64,000 bases of DNA, taken from the NCBI GenBank assembly GCA_035447065.1, contig DAOTGJ010000007.1, positions 53,494-117,493 of the forward strand, in the 5' to 3' direction. Position numbers and translations under genes: made by a program. Origin of the DNA: CALEMW01 sp035447065. GTDB taxonomy: Bacteria > Krumholzibacteriota > Krumholzibacteriia > LZORAL124-64-63. Shown here piece after piece: positions 8,223 to 16,750 of this stretch (position 1 is the stretch's first letter; every line of letters begins with the position of its first letter). The notes under the pieces are model-generated. The model saw only the letters and a list, made by a program, of their open reading frames with translations. It ran no database searches and had not been told where the DNA came from.

Positions 8223-9245
8223 TCAGCTCTCCGGCAGCAGGTCCGCCAGGGTCTTGAAGATCTGGTCGGCCTTGAACTTGCGGATCACCCAGACGGTCTG
8301 GTCGCGGGACGACATCACATACACGCCCTCCTGGGTGCCCGGGCCGGCGTCGCGCTCCTCGCCCCAGCGCAGCTCGAAGGTGCCGCCGTCGGCCAGGCCC
8401 ACCTCCACGCGCCGCGGCGCCTTCCAGAGGCCGTAGCCGCGCCAGTCCGCCTTGGGGTCGGCCACGTCGGCCGCCTGCACCTTGGTCAGGGCGGTCATGA
8501 GCCCGTCGGCCTTGGTCTTGGCCAGGGGGCGACGCTCCGGCTGGGTCAGCACCCACTCCCAGGTGGACGGGTCCGCGGCGCCGGTGCTGTCGGCGGCCGC
8601 GAAGGTCTTCTCCAGCCGCAGCACCTCGTCGCCCTCGGTCAGAGTGATGCTGCGGATGTCCGCCGGGTCGCACTGGAAGACGTCCAGGTCCAGGAACGTG
8701 CGCTGCTCCGGGGCCTTGGGACCGCCCCACATGCCCAGCTTGCCGAGCACGTCCGTGCGCGAGAGGTAGGCGGCGTCGCGGCCCGGCTCGCGCAGGAACA
8801 CGCCGCCCTGGGACGCGGCGCCCAGCTCCACGGCCGCCACCTCCTGCCAGTCGGCGCCGTAGAGGGTCACGGTGATCGAGGCGGGGTCGGCGTCGGGGCC
8901 CAGGCCGTAGTCGGCCAGGACCGAGGCGTCGTCGGAGCGGAACTCGCCGCGCAGCCCGTTGAGGGCGTCGATGAGCTCGCGCACCTTGCGCTCGTCGGCC
9001 TCGTGGTCCCAGGCGGTGCGCACCACCCAGCGGTCGGGCAGCTTCTCCACCACCACCCGGGTGGAGTCGGCGCCGCCCTGGGTCACCACCACGCGGTTGA
9101 TCTCCTCGGCCACCACGTTCACGTCCAGCACGGGCCGCGTGTCGCTCTGCGACGTGGCGCGGTCGTGGCTCACGGTCTGATAGGCCACCGCGGCGGCCAG
9201 GGCGGCCACGAAGGCGGTCAGGAACGCCAGCTGACGGGGCTTCAT
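8223..9245 (-). CDS. DUF4340 domain protein, partner of a GldG-like ABC system
   Basis: This 340-residue protein has one N-terminal membrane segment (about residues 5-22, LAFLTAFVAALAAAVAYQTV). The rest is an extracytoplasmic, beta-rich region with repeated 'I..I.L' and 'W.V..P' patterns typical of DUF4340. Its function is unknown. In many bacteria such proteins follow GldG-type genes and are thought to belong to the same membrane complex. Its ATG overlaps the gldG stop by four bases (ATGA) and is preceded by GGAGG, so it is translationally coupled. It is the last gene before a strong terminator. Confidence 0.8.
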   Translation of the reverse strand: MKPRQLAFLTAFVAALAAAVAYQTVSHDRATSQSDTRPVLDVNVVAEEINRVVVTQGGADSTRVVVEKLPDRWVVRTAWDHEADERKVRELIDALNGLRGEFRSDDASVLADYGLGPDADPASITVTLYGADWQEVAAVELGAASQGGVFLREPGRDAAYLSRTDVLGKLGMWGGPKAPEQRTFLDLDVFQCDPADIRSITLTEGDEVLRLEKTFAAADSTGAADPSTWEWVLTQPERRPLAKTKADGLMTALTKVQAADVADPKADWRGYGLWKAPRRVEVGLADGGTFELRWGEERDAGPGTQEGVYVMSSRDQTVWVIRKFKADQIFKTLADLLPES

Positions 9246-10954
9246 CGGGTCACCTCCTTGCGTCGCGCCGCGGCGCGGAACAGGCCGTAGGCGGCGATGA
9301 GGCACGGCACCAGGGCGGTGACGAAGATGCGGAAGGCCAGCTTCTCGCGGTCGCTCACCGGCCGGATCACGCGCTGCGTGAGGATCTTGCTGCGGATGGA
9401 GACCAGATCGTCGCCGTGCACCATGTTGTCCACGGCGTTGATCAGCAGCAGCGGGTTCTGCCCGGCCTGCAGCGCCATGTCGTCGAACATCTTGGCGCAG
9501 CCCACCACCACCAGCTGGGCCGCGGCGGGGGCCAGCGGCGCGATGCGGTCGTCGGCGGGATCGGGCGCCTCGGCGCCGGGCGCGGCGGCCCAGGCCGGCG
9601 CGCCGGTCGCGTTGAAGGTGTCGGGGAACTCCCCGCTCAGCCGCACGGCCAGGGGCAGCCCCGGCTCCATGGACTTGCCAGACGCGTTGAAGGCGCTGCC
9701 GGGCACCATGCCGTCCTGGAAGGGCACGCGCCAGGCGCGGTCGCTGGCGGTGAACAGCACCTCCTGCTCCAGGCCGTGGGAGGCCAGCACGTCGCCGTCG
9801 GTCTCCAGCGCCGTGCCCCAGAGGTAGAGCAGGTTGGCGATGCGGCCGGTCATGGGCGCGTCCTGGTTGATGGTGGACTCGTTCACCCAGATCTGGATGG
9901 GCTTGCGCACCGGTTCGTTGGTCTGGAAGCGCAGGCCGCCCACGTTCTGGGTGCGCGGCACGCTGAGCATCTGGTTGGACTCGTCGCACAGGTGCCGCGT
10001 GTCCACCGTGACGCCCAGGCCGGCCAGCATGTCCTCCAGGCCGGTGGTCTGGCTGGCGCCGCTCACGATGAAGTCGCCGCGCGGCCCGGGCTGGTAGTCG
10101 TAGGCGTGCAGCTGCACCGCGAGCAGAGTGTTCAGCCCGTTGCTCAGGGCGCGGTTGATCTCGAAGGCCTGCCGCGCGTCCAGCCCGTGGGGGTTGAGCA
10201 CCACCAGGGCGTCGGCGTCCTCGGGGATGCGGGAGTTAGCCGTGAGCTCCACGCGCCGCACCGTGTAGTGCTCCTGCTGCAGGATCTGCGCCACGCCGGT
10301 GTACACGTCCACCGGCTCGGGCGGCTGCATGCCCTGCTGCAGGTACATCATGGCCGTCTGCTGGTCCACCTCCTGCTTGGGCGCCACCAGCGCCACCACC
10401 GGCTGGCGGTCCCGCGTCAGGCGGTACACGCGCGAGACCAGCTCGTACTCCAGGTTGGCCAGCGACTGCGGCAGCACCTGCGGGATCACCTCCTCCGGCT
10501 TGTCCTTGTAGGCGATGGTCATGGCGCTCCAGATCAGCTTCACGCCGATCTCGTCCTTGTCGATGGACTGCACCTGGAAGGGACGGATGCCGCGCTGCGT
10601 CAGCGCGTCCTGCATCTCCTCGTCGTCCTGGGGATCGTGCACGGAGAACTGGATCATGCCGTCGGACGCCGACGCGTAGTCGCGCAGCTTGTCCGTCACG
10701 TCGCGCTCCAGGGTCTTCAGCTCCGTGGGCATCTGGTCCTCGCCCGTCACGTAGAGCTTCACCTGCACCGGCACCTTGAGGTCGCCCAGGATGGTCTTGG
10801 CCGACGGGCTCATGGTGTAGAGGCGCTCGCTGGTGAGGTCGGCGCGGGCGCCGCTCAGATCGCCGGTGAAGCGCGTGAGCAGGAACGATCCCGCCAGCAG
10901 CAGCAGGGCCGTGGCGGCGAAGGTGAGGCGGAAGGTGCGTCGCTTGCCGCTCAT
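9242..10954 (-). CDS. gldG: GldG-like ABC-type transport auxiliary protein
   Basis: This 570-residue membrane protein has an N-terminal transmembrane helix (residues 10-28), a large extracytoplasmic region, and a C-terminal helix (AFRIFVTALVPCLIAAYGLF). The segment LTSERLYTMSPSAKTILGDLKVPVQVKLY is the hallmark start of the GldG / DUF4350-like domain. In Flavobacterium, GldG works with GldA and GldF in gliding motility; in non-gliders the substrate is unknown. The start overlaps the upstream permease stop by one base, and the stop overlaps the next gene by four. No gliding genes such as gldK-gldN are present here, so motility is not implied. Confidence 0.82.
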   Translation of the reverse strand: MSGKRRTFRLTFAATALLLLAGSFLLTRFTGDLSGARADLTSERLYTMSPSAKTILGDLKVPVQVKLYVTGEDQMPTELKTLERDVTDKLRDYASASDGMIQFSVHDPQDDEEMQDALTQRGIRPFQVQSIDKDEIGVKLIWSAMTIAYKDKPEEVIPQVLPQSLANLEYELVSRVYRLTRDRQPVVALVAPKQEVDQQTAMMYLQQGMQPPEPVDVYTGVAQILQQEHYTVRRVELTANSRIPEDADALVVLNPHGLDARQAFEINRALSNGLNTLLAVQLHAYDYQPGPRGDFIVSGASQTTGLEDMLAGLGVTVDTRHLCDESNQMLSVPRTQNVGGLRFQTNEPVRKPIQIWVNESTINQDAPMTGRIANLLYLWGTALETDGDVLASHGLEQEVLFTASDRAWRVPFQDGMVPGSAFNASGKSMEPGLPLAVRLSGEFPDTFNATGAPAWAAAPGAEAPDPADDRIAPLAPAAAQLVVVGCAKMFDDMALQAGQNPLLLINAVDNMVHGDDLVSIRSKILTQRVIRPVSDREKLAFRIFVTALVPCLIAAYGLFRAAARRKEVTR

Positions 10955-11679
10955 CAGAACTTCCTCCCTTCCAGCCACAGGGCGTTGAGCGTGAGGAACA
11001 CGGCGGTCAGGCCCAGGAAGTAGGCCAGGTCGCCCAGCTGCAGCACGCCGCGCTGCAGGGCCTGGTAGTGGCTCATCAGCCCCAGCGTGTCCTGCAGGAA
11101 CGCGCCCAGGCCGCCCAGCCAGCCGTCGATGGTGGCGGTGACCGCGGGGATGCCCAGCAGGAAGAGCAGGAAGCAGGCGAGCATGCCCAGGATGAAGGCG
11201 GAGATCTGATCGCGCAGCAGGCCGCTGGCGAAGATGCCCACGGCCATGTACAGCCCGCCCAGCAGCAGCGCCCCCAGGTAGCCGCCGAACACGGCGCCCA
11301 GGTCCGGGTTGCCCAGCATGGCCAGCATGATGGGGATGGGCAGGGTGCCCAGCAGCGCCACCACGTAGAAGGCCATGGCCGCCAGGTACTTGCCCAGCAT
11401 GACCTGCTGCCCGGTCATGGGCAGGGTCATGAGCAGCTCGAAGGTGCCGTTGCGCTTGTCCTCCGCCCACAGCCGCATGGTCACGGCCGGGATGAAGAAG
11501 ATCAGGAACAGGGGGAGGTTCCCGAAGAAGTCGCGCATGTCGGCGTTGCCCTGCAGGAAGAAGGGCGTCATGAACAGCCCGCAGTTCAGCACGATGAACA
11601 CGATGATGAAGATGTAGGCGATGGGGCTGTTGAAGTACGCCGCGAACTCGCGGCGGAAGATGGTGCTCACGTTACCCAT
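10954..11679 (-). CDS. gldF: ABC transporter permease, GldF / ABC-2 type
   Basis: This 241-residue integral membrane protein has about six hydrophobic helices. The first follows IFRREFAAYFNSPIAYIFI, and the cytoplasmic motif RLWAEDKRNGTFELLMTLPMTGQQVMLGKYLA is the ABC-2 coupling region. It should form the channel for the ATPase encoded upstream. The start overlaps the ATPase end by eight bases and the end overlaps gldG by one, so expression is tightly coupled. What is transported is unknown. Confidence 0.85.
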   Translation of the reverse strand: MGNVSTIFRREFAAYFNSPIAYIFIIVFIVLNCGLFMTPFFLQGNADMRDFFGNLPLFLIFFIPAVTMRLWAEDKRNGTFELLMTLPMTGQQVMLGKYLAAMAFYVVALLGTLPIPIMLAMLGNPDLGAVFGGYLGALLLGGLYMAVGIFASGLLRDQISAFILGMLACFLLFLLGIPAVTATIDGWLGGLGAFLQDTLGLMSHYQALQRGVLQLGDLAYFLGLTAVFLTLNALWLEGRKF

Positions 11680-12631
11680 GGACCACCTCCCGGGCGTCGC
11701 GCGCCTGGCGCGTGAGGGCGATGAACGTGGCCTCCAGGCTGTAGGGCGACTCGTGCAGCTCCAGCAGCTCCCAGCCCCGGGCCCGCACGGCGCCGCTCAG
11801 GGCGGAGCGCACGTCGGTGCCGAAGGGGGCGCGCACCTCGAAGCGGGCGGCGCCGTCGGTCCCGTCCGCCAGGCTCACGCTCTCCACGCCGTCCACGGCC
11901 GACAGCGCGGCCTCCGCCTCGTCGGCGGCGGCGCGCACGCCCACGTACAGGCGGTTGCTGCCCATGGCGCGGCGCTCCAGTTCGCCGATGCGCCCGTCGG
12001 CGATGATGCGGCCGCCGTTGATGATGACCACTCGGTCCGTGACCGGCGCCACCTCCTGCAGGATGTGCGTGGAGAAGATGATGGTCTTCTCGTCGGCCAG
12101 GCCCTGGATGAGGTCGCGGATGCCGATGATCTGCAGCGGATCCAGGCCGCTGGTGGGCTCGTCCAGGATCAGCACGTCGGGATCGTGGATGAGGGCCTGC
12201 GCCAGGCCTGTGCGCTGCTTGTATCCCTTGGACAGCTCGTGGATGGCCTTGCCGTACACGGACCCCAGCCCGCAGGCGTCCACCACCCAGTCCAGGCGCT
12301 GCTTCAGCCGGGCGCCGCCCAGGCCGCGCGCGCGCCCCACGAAGTCCAGGTACTCGCGGACCAGCATGTCCACGTACAGGGGATTGTTCTCGGGCAGATA
12401 GCCGATCCTGCCGCGCACGTCCAGGGGCCTCTCGGCCACGTCGATCCCGTCCACGGTCACGCTGCCGGCGTCGGGGGCCAGGAAGGTCGTGATGATCTTC
12501 ATGGCCGTGCTCTTGCCGGCGCCGTTGGGGCCGAGGAAGCCCAGGATCTCGCCCTGTTCGAGGCGGAAGGACACGTCGTCCAGGGCCGTGGTGGGCCCGA
12601 AACGCTTGGTCACGCCGCGTACCTCGATCAT
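11672..12631 (-). CDS. gldA: ABC transporter ATP-binding protein, GldA-like
   Basis: This 319-residue cytoplasmic ATPase has Walker A GPNGAGKST (about residues 34-42), the signature LSKGYKQR, Walker B VLILDEPTSGLD and the switch THILQEV. About 90 C-terminal residues form the accessory domain common to ABC-2 ATPases. It is the first gene of the operon gldA-gldF-gldG-DUF4340. The ATG is preceded by GGAGG nine bases upstream. The LSKGYKQR form rather than LSGG is typical of GldA and of NatA-like exporters. Confidence 0.88.
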   Translation of the reverse strand: MIEVRGVTKRFGPTTALDDVSFRLEQGEILGFLGPNGAGKSTAMKIITTFLAPDAGSVTVDGIDVAERPLDVRGRIGYLPENNPLYVDMLVREYLDFVGRARGLGGARLKQRLDWVVDACGLGSVYGKAIHELSKGYKQRTGLAQALIHDPDVLILDEPTSGLDPLQIIGIRDLIQGLADEKTIIFSTHILQEVAPVTDRVVIINGGRIIADGRIGELERRAMGSNRLYVGVRAAADEAEAALSAVDGVESVSLADGTDGAARFEVRAPFGTDVRSALSGAVRARGWELLELHESPYSLEATFIALTRQARDAREVVHG

Positions 12632-12815
12632 CGTCAAGGTCCTCCGGAGGTCAGGGGAATGGATGACAGGCGAAAGGGGGAGACGGCGTCCGCTCCCCCG
12701 TCGCGCCCGCGATGGCGGGCACGGCCGCCAAGATACACACAGACCCCCCGGCGGTTCCACCCCCGCGTGGCGTTTTTCCACCCGCTGGGGTAGCCTGGAC
12801 CGCGAGGAGGATCCC

Positions 12816-13493
12816 ATGGACGAGCCCCGCATCCCCTGGACCGGCTGGCGCGAGCTGCCCCCCGGCACCATGACCGCCCGCGCCGGCGCCTTCGCCGACG
12901 CCGTGGCCCGGCGCCGCACCATCCGCGATTTCGACGCCCGGCCGGTGCCCGGCGACGTGATCCGCCACGCCCTGCGCGCCGCCGGCAGCGCTCCCAGCGG
13001 CGCCAACCAGCAGCCCTGGCACTTCGCCGTGGTGACGGACCCCGCCCTCAAACGCGAGATCCGCCTGGGGGCGGAGGAGGAGGAGCGCGCCTTCTACGCC
13101 GGGCGCGCTCCCGACGACTGGCTGGCCGCCCTGGCGCCCCTGGGCACCGACGCCGAGAAGCCGTTCCTGGAGACCGCGCCGGTGCTCATCGCCGTGTTCC
13201 AGCAGCGATGGCACCTGGACGCCGCCGGGGAGCGCGTGAAGCACTATTACCCCACCGAGTCCGTGGGCCTGGCCACCGGCCTGCTCATCACGGCCTTGCA
13301 CCTGGCCGGCCTGGCCACCCTGACCCACACTCCCAGCCCCATGGGCTTCCTCAACCGCATCCTGGACCGCCCCGAGAGCGAGCGGCCCTTCCTGCTGCTG
13401 GTGGCCGGCTACCCGGCCGCCGACGTGACGGTGCCGGACATCGTCCGCAAGCCCCTGGCGGAGATCGCCAGCTTCCACGGAGAGCTGCCGTGA
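12816..13493 (+). CDS. Nitroreductase-family flavoprotein, iodotyrosine deiodinase-like
   Basis: This 225-residue FMN enzyme belongs to the nitroreductase fold. The phosphate-binding start RRTIRDFDARPVP, the segment AAGSAPSGANQQPWHF and the late motif LATLTHTPSPMGFLNRIL are typical of the bacterial branch related to iodotyrosine deiodinase. The central lid segment (EEEERAFYAGRAPDDWLAAL) also fits that branch. It may reductively dehalogenate halotyrosines, but general nitroreductase activity cannot be excluded. The ATG follows GAGGAGG by five bases. The gene is divergent from gldA, and its stop overlaps the GTG of the next gene by four bases. Confidence 0.82.
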   Translation: MDEPRIPWTGWRELPPGTMTARAGAFADAVARRRTIRDFDARPVPGDVIRHALRAAGSAPSGANQQPWHFAVVTDPALKREIRLGAEEEERAFYAGRAPDDWLAALAPLGTDAEKPFLETAPVLIAVFQQRWHLDAAGERVKHYYPTESVGLATGLLITALHLAGLATLTHTPSPMGFLNRILDRPESERPFLLLVAGYPAADVTVPDIVRKPLAEIASFHGELP

Positions 13494-13876
13494 CCGACGA
13501 ACGCCGCGGACCCCCGCCGATCCGCACCCACGACTACGTGCTGAGCAACGGCTGGACCGTGCGCGTGGGCCGCACGGACCAGGACAACGACCGCCTGTCC
13601 CTCAAGGTCGCCAAGGCCAACGACTGGTGGTTCCACGTGAAGGGCCGTCCCGGCAGCCACGCCGTGCTGCAGGTGCCCGCGGGGGAGGAGCCGTCCAAGG
13701 CGGTGCTGGAGGAGGCCGCCGCCGTGGCCGCCTGGCACTCCAAGGTGCGCGAGGCCAACAGCGTGGCGGTGGTGGGCACCGAGGCGCGCTACGTGAGCAA
13801 GCCCAAGGGGGCCAAGCCGGGTACGGTGACCATCCGCAAGGAGCGGACGTTCGTGGTGCGGCCGGGGGTGCCCTAG
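13490..13876 (+). CDS. Stand-alone NFACT-R (DUF814) RNA-binding domain protein
   Basis: This 128-residue protein consists only of the NFACT-R domain, which normally sits at the C-terminus of RqcH/Rqc2/FbpA, the ribosome quality-control factors. The hallmark DWWFHVKGRPGSHAVL and the conserved region VAAWHSKVREANSV are present. The NFACT-N, helix-hairpin-helix and coiled-coil domains are absent. An RNA- or ribosome-binding role is likely by family; the partner is unknown. It starts with GTG inside the stop of the nitroreductase (GTGA). Its stop shares the palindrome CTAG with the stop of the convergent esterase. Confidence 0.85.
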   Translation: MTDERRGPPPIRTHDYVLSNGWTVRVGRTDQDNDRLSLKVAKANDWWFHVKGRPGSHAVLQVPAGEEPSKAVLEEAAAVAAWHSKVREANSVAVVGTEARYVSKPKGAKPGTVTIRKERTFVVRPGVP

Positions 13877-15009
13877 CGGTACAGGAACCGGAGCGCAGGC
13901 CAGGCGACGTCGCGCCAGAGGCCCCAGCTGTGCCCTTGGGGCAGGACCTCGCAGCCATGGGGCAGGGACGTCGCTGCCAGGGCGACCGCCAAGTCCTCGC
14001 AGCCAGGAATCAAGGCGGGGATGTCGTAGGAGCCCCAGGCGGCGTAGAGGCGCACGCCGTCCGCCTGCCGCACCCAATCCAGCTCCGCCGCGGTCACCGA
14101 CGGGCTCAACGGCGCCAGCCGGTCGAAGGCGCCGGGATGCCGCCGCGCCGCCGCCAGCACGATGCGGCCGCCGTAGCTGGCGCCCATGGCGCCCCACGGC
14201 TCGCCGACGCGGCCCACCGCCGCGTACCGCGTCTCGATCTCCGGACGCAGCGTTGCGATCAACCAGCGCGCGAACGTCTCCTGCAGCTCGCCCGCGTACT
14301 CCTCCGTGCGGCGGCCGGGCGGCACGCACACCAGGATGGGGGCGGTCACGTCGTCCACCAGGGCGTCGATCCGCGCCAGGCACTCGTGGAGCCGGGCGAT
14401 GGACAGGAACTCCAGGCCGTCGTGGACCAGCAGGAAGGGGCGGGGCTCCGCGGCGGCGCCGGGCGGAACCACGACGACCACCGTGCGCTCCCCGCCAAGA
14501 CCCGGAGCCGGAACCGTCAAGGTGTCCAGCCGGCAGGGCGCGGCCTGCGGAAAGCGGTCCAGCCACCAGGGTGGCTCGTACGCGAAGGCCAGCTCCGAGT
14601 TGGGTCCGAAGCCGCTCAGCATGGTGCGCGGATTGAGCGGATCCAGGATCCAGGCGCCGTCCGCCACCAGCTTGTAGTCCAGCCGCGTGCCGGGCCGATA
14701 GGCCCGCAGCAGGTACTTGAGGTCGGTGCCGGGCAGGGGGGTGAAGCGGGGGCCGGGCTCCCAGGCGGTCTCGTCGCCCACCAGGCGCACGTCGCGGGCG
14801 GGGCCGCGGTAGACGTAGAGGACGGTGTCGCCCGGGATGCTCGTCTGCGGGCTGGTCCGGAACCACGCGGGTTCGCTTTCCAGACGGGCCTGGCGCTGGG
14901 AGTAGGGGAGCGACTGGAGTTGCCGCAGCTCGTCCAGCGCATCGCGGCCCGCCGAGGCCGCGCCCGCAGCCACCAGGAAAATCAGGGACAAACCCAGCCG
15001 CCATCGCAT
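13873..15009 (-). CDS. Exported esterase of the enterochelin-esterase (Fes/IroE) type
   Basis: This 378-residue protein has a signal peptide (residues 1-20, ending AASAG). An N-terminal beta-sandwich follows (VLYVYRGPARDVRLVGDETAWE), then an alpha/beta hydrolase domain with nucleophile motif GASYGG (Ser about 278) and a C-terminal catalytic histidine in PQGHSWGLW. This is the layout of Fes-like esterases that open siderophore or other cyclic esters, though many relatives act on other substrates. No siderophore genes are nearby, so the substrate is open. I chose the ATG at 15009 because it immediately precedes the signal peptide. It ends convergently, sharing CTAG with the NFACT-R gene. Confidence 0.8.
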   Translation of the reverse strand: MRWRLGLSLIFLVAAGAASAGRDALDELRQLQSLPYSQRQARLESEPAWFRTSPQTSIPGDTVLYVYRGPARDVRLVGDETAWEPGPRFTPLPGTDLKYLLRAYRPGTRLDYKLVADGAWILDPLNPRTMLSGFGPNSELAFAYEPPWWLDRFPQAAPCRLDTLTVPAPGLGGERTVVVVVPPGAAAEPRPFLLVHDGLEFLSIARLHECLARIDALVDDVTAPILVCVPPGRRTEEYAGELQETFARWLIATLRPEIETRYAAVGRVGEPWGAMGASYGGRIVLAAARRHPGAFDRLAPLSPSVTAAELDWVRQADGVRLYAAWGSYDIPALIPGCEDLAVALAATSLPHGCEVLPQGHSWGLWRDVAWPALRFLYR

Positions 15010-15071
15010 ACCATGCACCTCCGTCGATCCAAAGTACCAGCCGCACCCGCCGCGCACAACGAGGAGGCCCC

Positions 15072-15773
15072 ATGGCCGGCGACCACGACCTGACCCTGTA
15101 CGAGGAGCTCATGCTCCTGTCGCTGCGCGACAAGGAGGGGACCCTGGAGTTCGGCGCCAACTGGAACCTGGCGGTGGCCGGGGCCATCGTGGCCGAACTC
15201 ATGTTCCTGGGGCACGTGGCCGTGATCCAGGAGCGCCGCCGCACCTTCCTGGAGGTGGCCAACGCGCGGCCGCCCGAGGACCTGCTGCTGGCCCACTGCC
15301 TGGAGCGGGTGCGCGTGTCGCGCCGGCGCGAGTCCATCCCCACCTGGGTCAGCCGCTTCGCCAACATCAAGAACCTCAAGGACCGCGTGGCCGGCGGGCT
15401 GTGCCGCAAGCGCATCCTCAAGGAGGACGAGGCCACCGTCCTGCTGCTGTTCCGCCGCAAGATCTACCCCGAGATCGATCCCGTGCCGGAGCAGGACCTG
15501 CGCGAGCGCATGCGCCGGGCCATCTTCACCGAGCGCGGGGCGGTGGAGGCGCGCACGGCGGTGACCATCGCCCTGGCGGACGCCTGCTCCATCCTGCCGC
15601 GGCTCTTCGACAAGAACGACCTCAAGGACCACAGGCCGCGTCTGGAGGCCATCGCCCGCGGCGACCTGGTGAGCGACGCCGCCCGCGAGGCCATCACCGC
15701 CGCCGAGGCCGCCGTCATGATGCTGATCCTGATCCCCACCGTGATCTCCACCACCGGCACCGCCACGGGCTGA
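15072..15773 (+). CDS. GPP34 (Golgi phosphoprotein 3-like) domain protein
   Basis: This 233-residue soluble protein matches the GPP34 family from end to end. It starts LTLYEELMLLSLRDKEGTL, continues with the helix AVAGAIVAELMFLGHV, and ends in a hydrophobic helix (AAVMMLILIPTVI). Eukaryotic GOLPH3/Vps74 binds phosphatidylinositol-4-phosphate and helps retain glycosyltransferases. Bacterial members are common in Actinobacteria but their role is poorly known; a membrane-peripheral function is plausible. The ATG is preceded by GAGGAGG. The gene stands alone, divergent from the esterase. Confidence 0.85.
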   Translation: MAGDHDLTLYEELMLLSLRDKEGTLEFGANWNLAVAGAIVAELMFLGHVAVIQERRRTFLEVANARPPEDLLLAHCLERVRVSRRRESIPTWVSRFANIKNLKDRVAGGLCRKRILKEDEATVLLLFRRKIYPEIDPVPEQDLRERMRRAIFTERGAVEARTAVTIALADACSILPRLFDKNDLKDHRPRLEAIARGDLVSDAAREAITAAEAAVMMLILIPTVISTTGTATG

Positions 15774-15807
15774 ACCGGCCCGGGCGTCCTTCTTGCAACG
15801 GGATCCG

Positions 15808-15840
15808 CCGTTCCTCGCCGCGCCGCGGCTCGAGGAACGG
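15808..15840 (+). other. Hairpin downstream of the GPP34 gene
   Basis: A perfect 10-bp inverted repeat, CCGTTCCTCG with CGAGGAACGG, encloses a 13-base GC-rich loop. It lies 35 bases after the GPP34 stop and has no following U-run. It could slow polymerase or protect the transcript 3' end; termination is unproven. Confidence 0.4.
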
Positions 15841-15922
15841 CAAGGAATCCCGAGCAACGGCGCGGAACCCGAGGACGATCCTCCTCGCCCCGCCACGTTG
15901 CAGGCAGCCGGAAGGACATGGC

Positions 15923-16510
15923 ATGAAGCATGGCGCGACGCTCCTCACGCTCCTGGCGCTGACCCTGTTGACCACCGCCGCCGTGGCCGAGACCACGGGC
16001 TGGATCAACGGGGAGTGCGCGGTGCTGGCACGGGAGTCGTCCCAGGTCTGGCGGTACGCCCTGACCATGAGCTGGAGCAACCCCAAGCACGCCCTCAGCC
16101 ACATGGACGTGATCCTGGACGACGGGAACAACTGCACGGCGGCGCAGCTCCTGGAAGGGCTGAACTTCGAATCGCCGGGCGCCAGCGGCACCGGCGAGCC
16201 CGTGTGCGTGCTGGACTACGACGTGATGGTGGAGTCGTCCGATCCCTCCATCCGCCTCTCCGCGGTGCTGCTGAAGCTGGAGCCGGTGTCCGGCGACTGC
16301 GAGCCCGGCACCTCCGGCACGGTGACGGTGGAGTTCCGCTCCAGCTACCCGCCGGCGGCCATCCAGGCGGAGAACCTGTTCCTGGTGGAGAAGTTCTCCA
16401 CGGACTACATCACCGGCGAGCTCACGGGCATGTTCCCCGCCTTCCCGTGCAACCCGGTGGACGCCGAGTCCGTGACCTGGTCCACCCTGAAGACGCTCTA
16501 CCGCGACTGA
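15923..16510 (+). CDS. Secreted protein of unknown function, cysteine-containing
   Basis: This 195-residue protein has a clear signal peptide (LLTLLALTLLTTAAVAET). The mature part is beta-rich with five cysteines (GECAVL, NNCTAAQ, EPVCVLDY, GDCEPG and FPCNP), suggesting disulphides in the periplasm or outside the cell. I do not recognise the family. The phrase 'VTVEFRSSYPPAAIQAENLFLVEKF' looks like a strand-turn-strand unit of a cohesin- or Ig-like fold, which is only an impression. The ATG at 15923 is preceded by GGAAGGA. Confidence 0.7.
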   Translation: MKHGATLLTLLALTLLTTAAVAETTGWINGECAVLARESSQVWRYALTMSWSNPKHALSHMDVILDDGNNCTAAQLLEGLNFESPGASGTGEPVCVLDYDVMVESSDPSIRLSAVLLKLEPVSGDCEPGTSGTVTVEFRSSYPPAAIQAENLFLVEKFSTDYITGELTGMFPAFPCNPVDAESVTWSTLKTLYRD

Positions 16511-16541
16511 CCTCCTGCGAGGACAGGGTGAGCGGGATCGC

Positions 16542-16569
16542 GACGCCCGGGCCGGACGGTCCGGGCGTC
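16542..16569 (+). other. Hairpin downstream of the secreted-protein gene
   Basis: A 9-bp stem (GACGCCCGG with CCGGGCGTC) lies 32 bases after the stop at 16510. It is GC-rich but lacks a T-run, so it is a possible rather than certain terminator. Confidence 0.45.
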
Positions 16570-16750
16570 GCCGCGTGCCGCGGCCGGGGACGGGAACGCG
16601 CGCAAAGCCGTCGCCGCCGTCCCGTTGCACCGTCTTCGCTTTTCCGTTCCCTTCCCCGTGGGATTCTGGCACGGTTCGTGGAACGCGGGGCCCGTCGAGC
16701 GCGTAGAGGCGCCCGACCCGCCCGGACCGATCCCGACAAAGGAGACCCCT

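Noticed and set aside
8223..12631. Gliding motility locus
   Set aside because: Only the ABC part is present, and the same genes are widespread in non-gliding bacteria.
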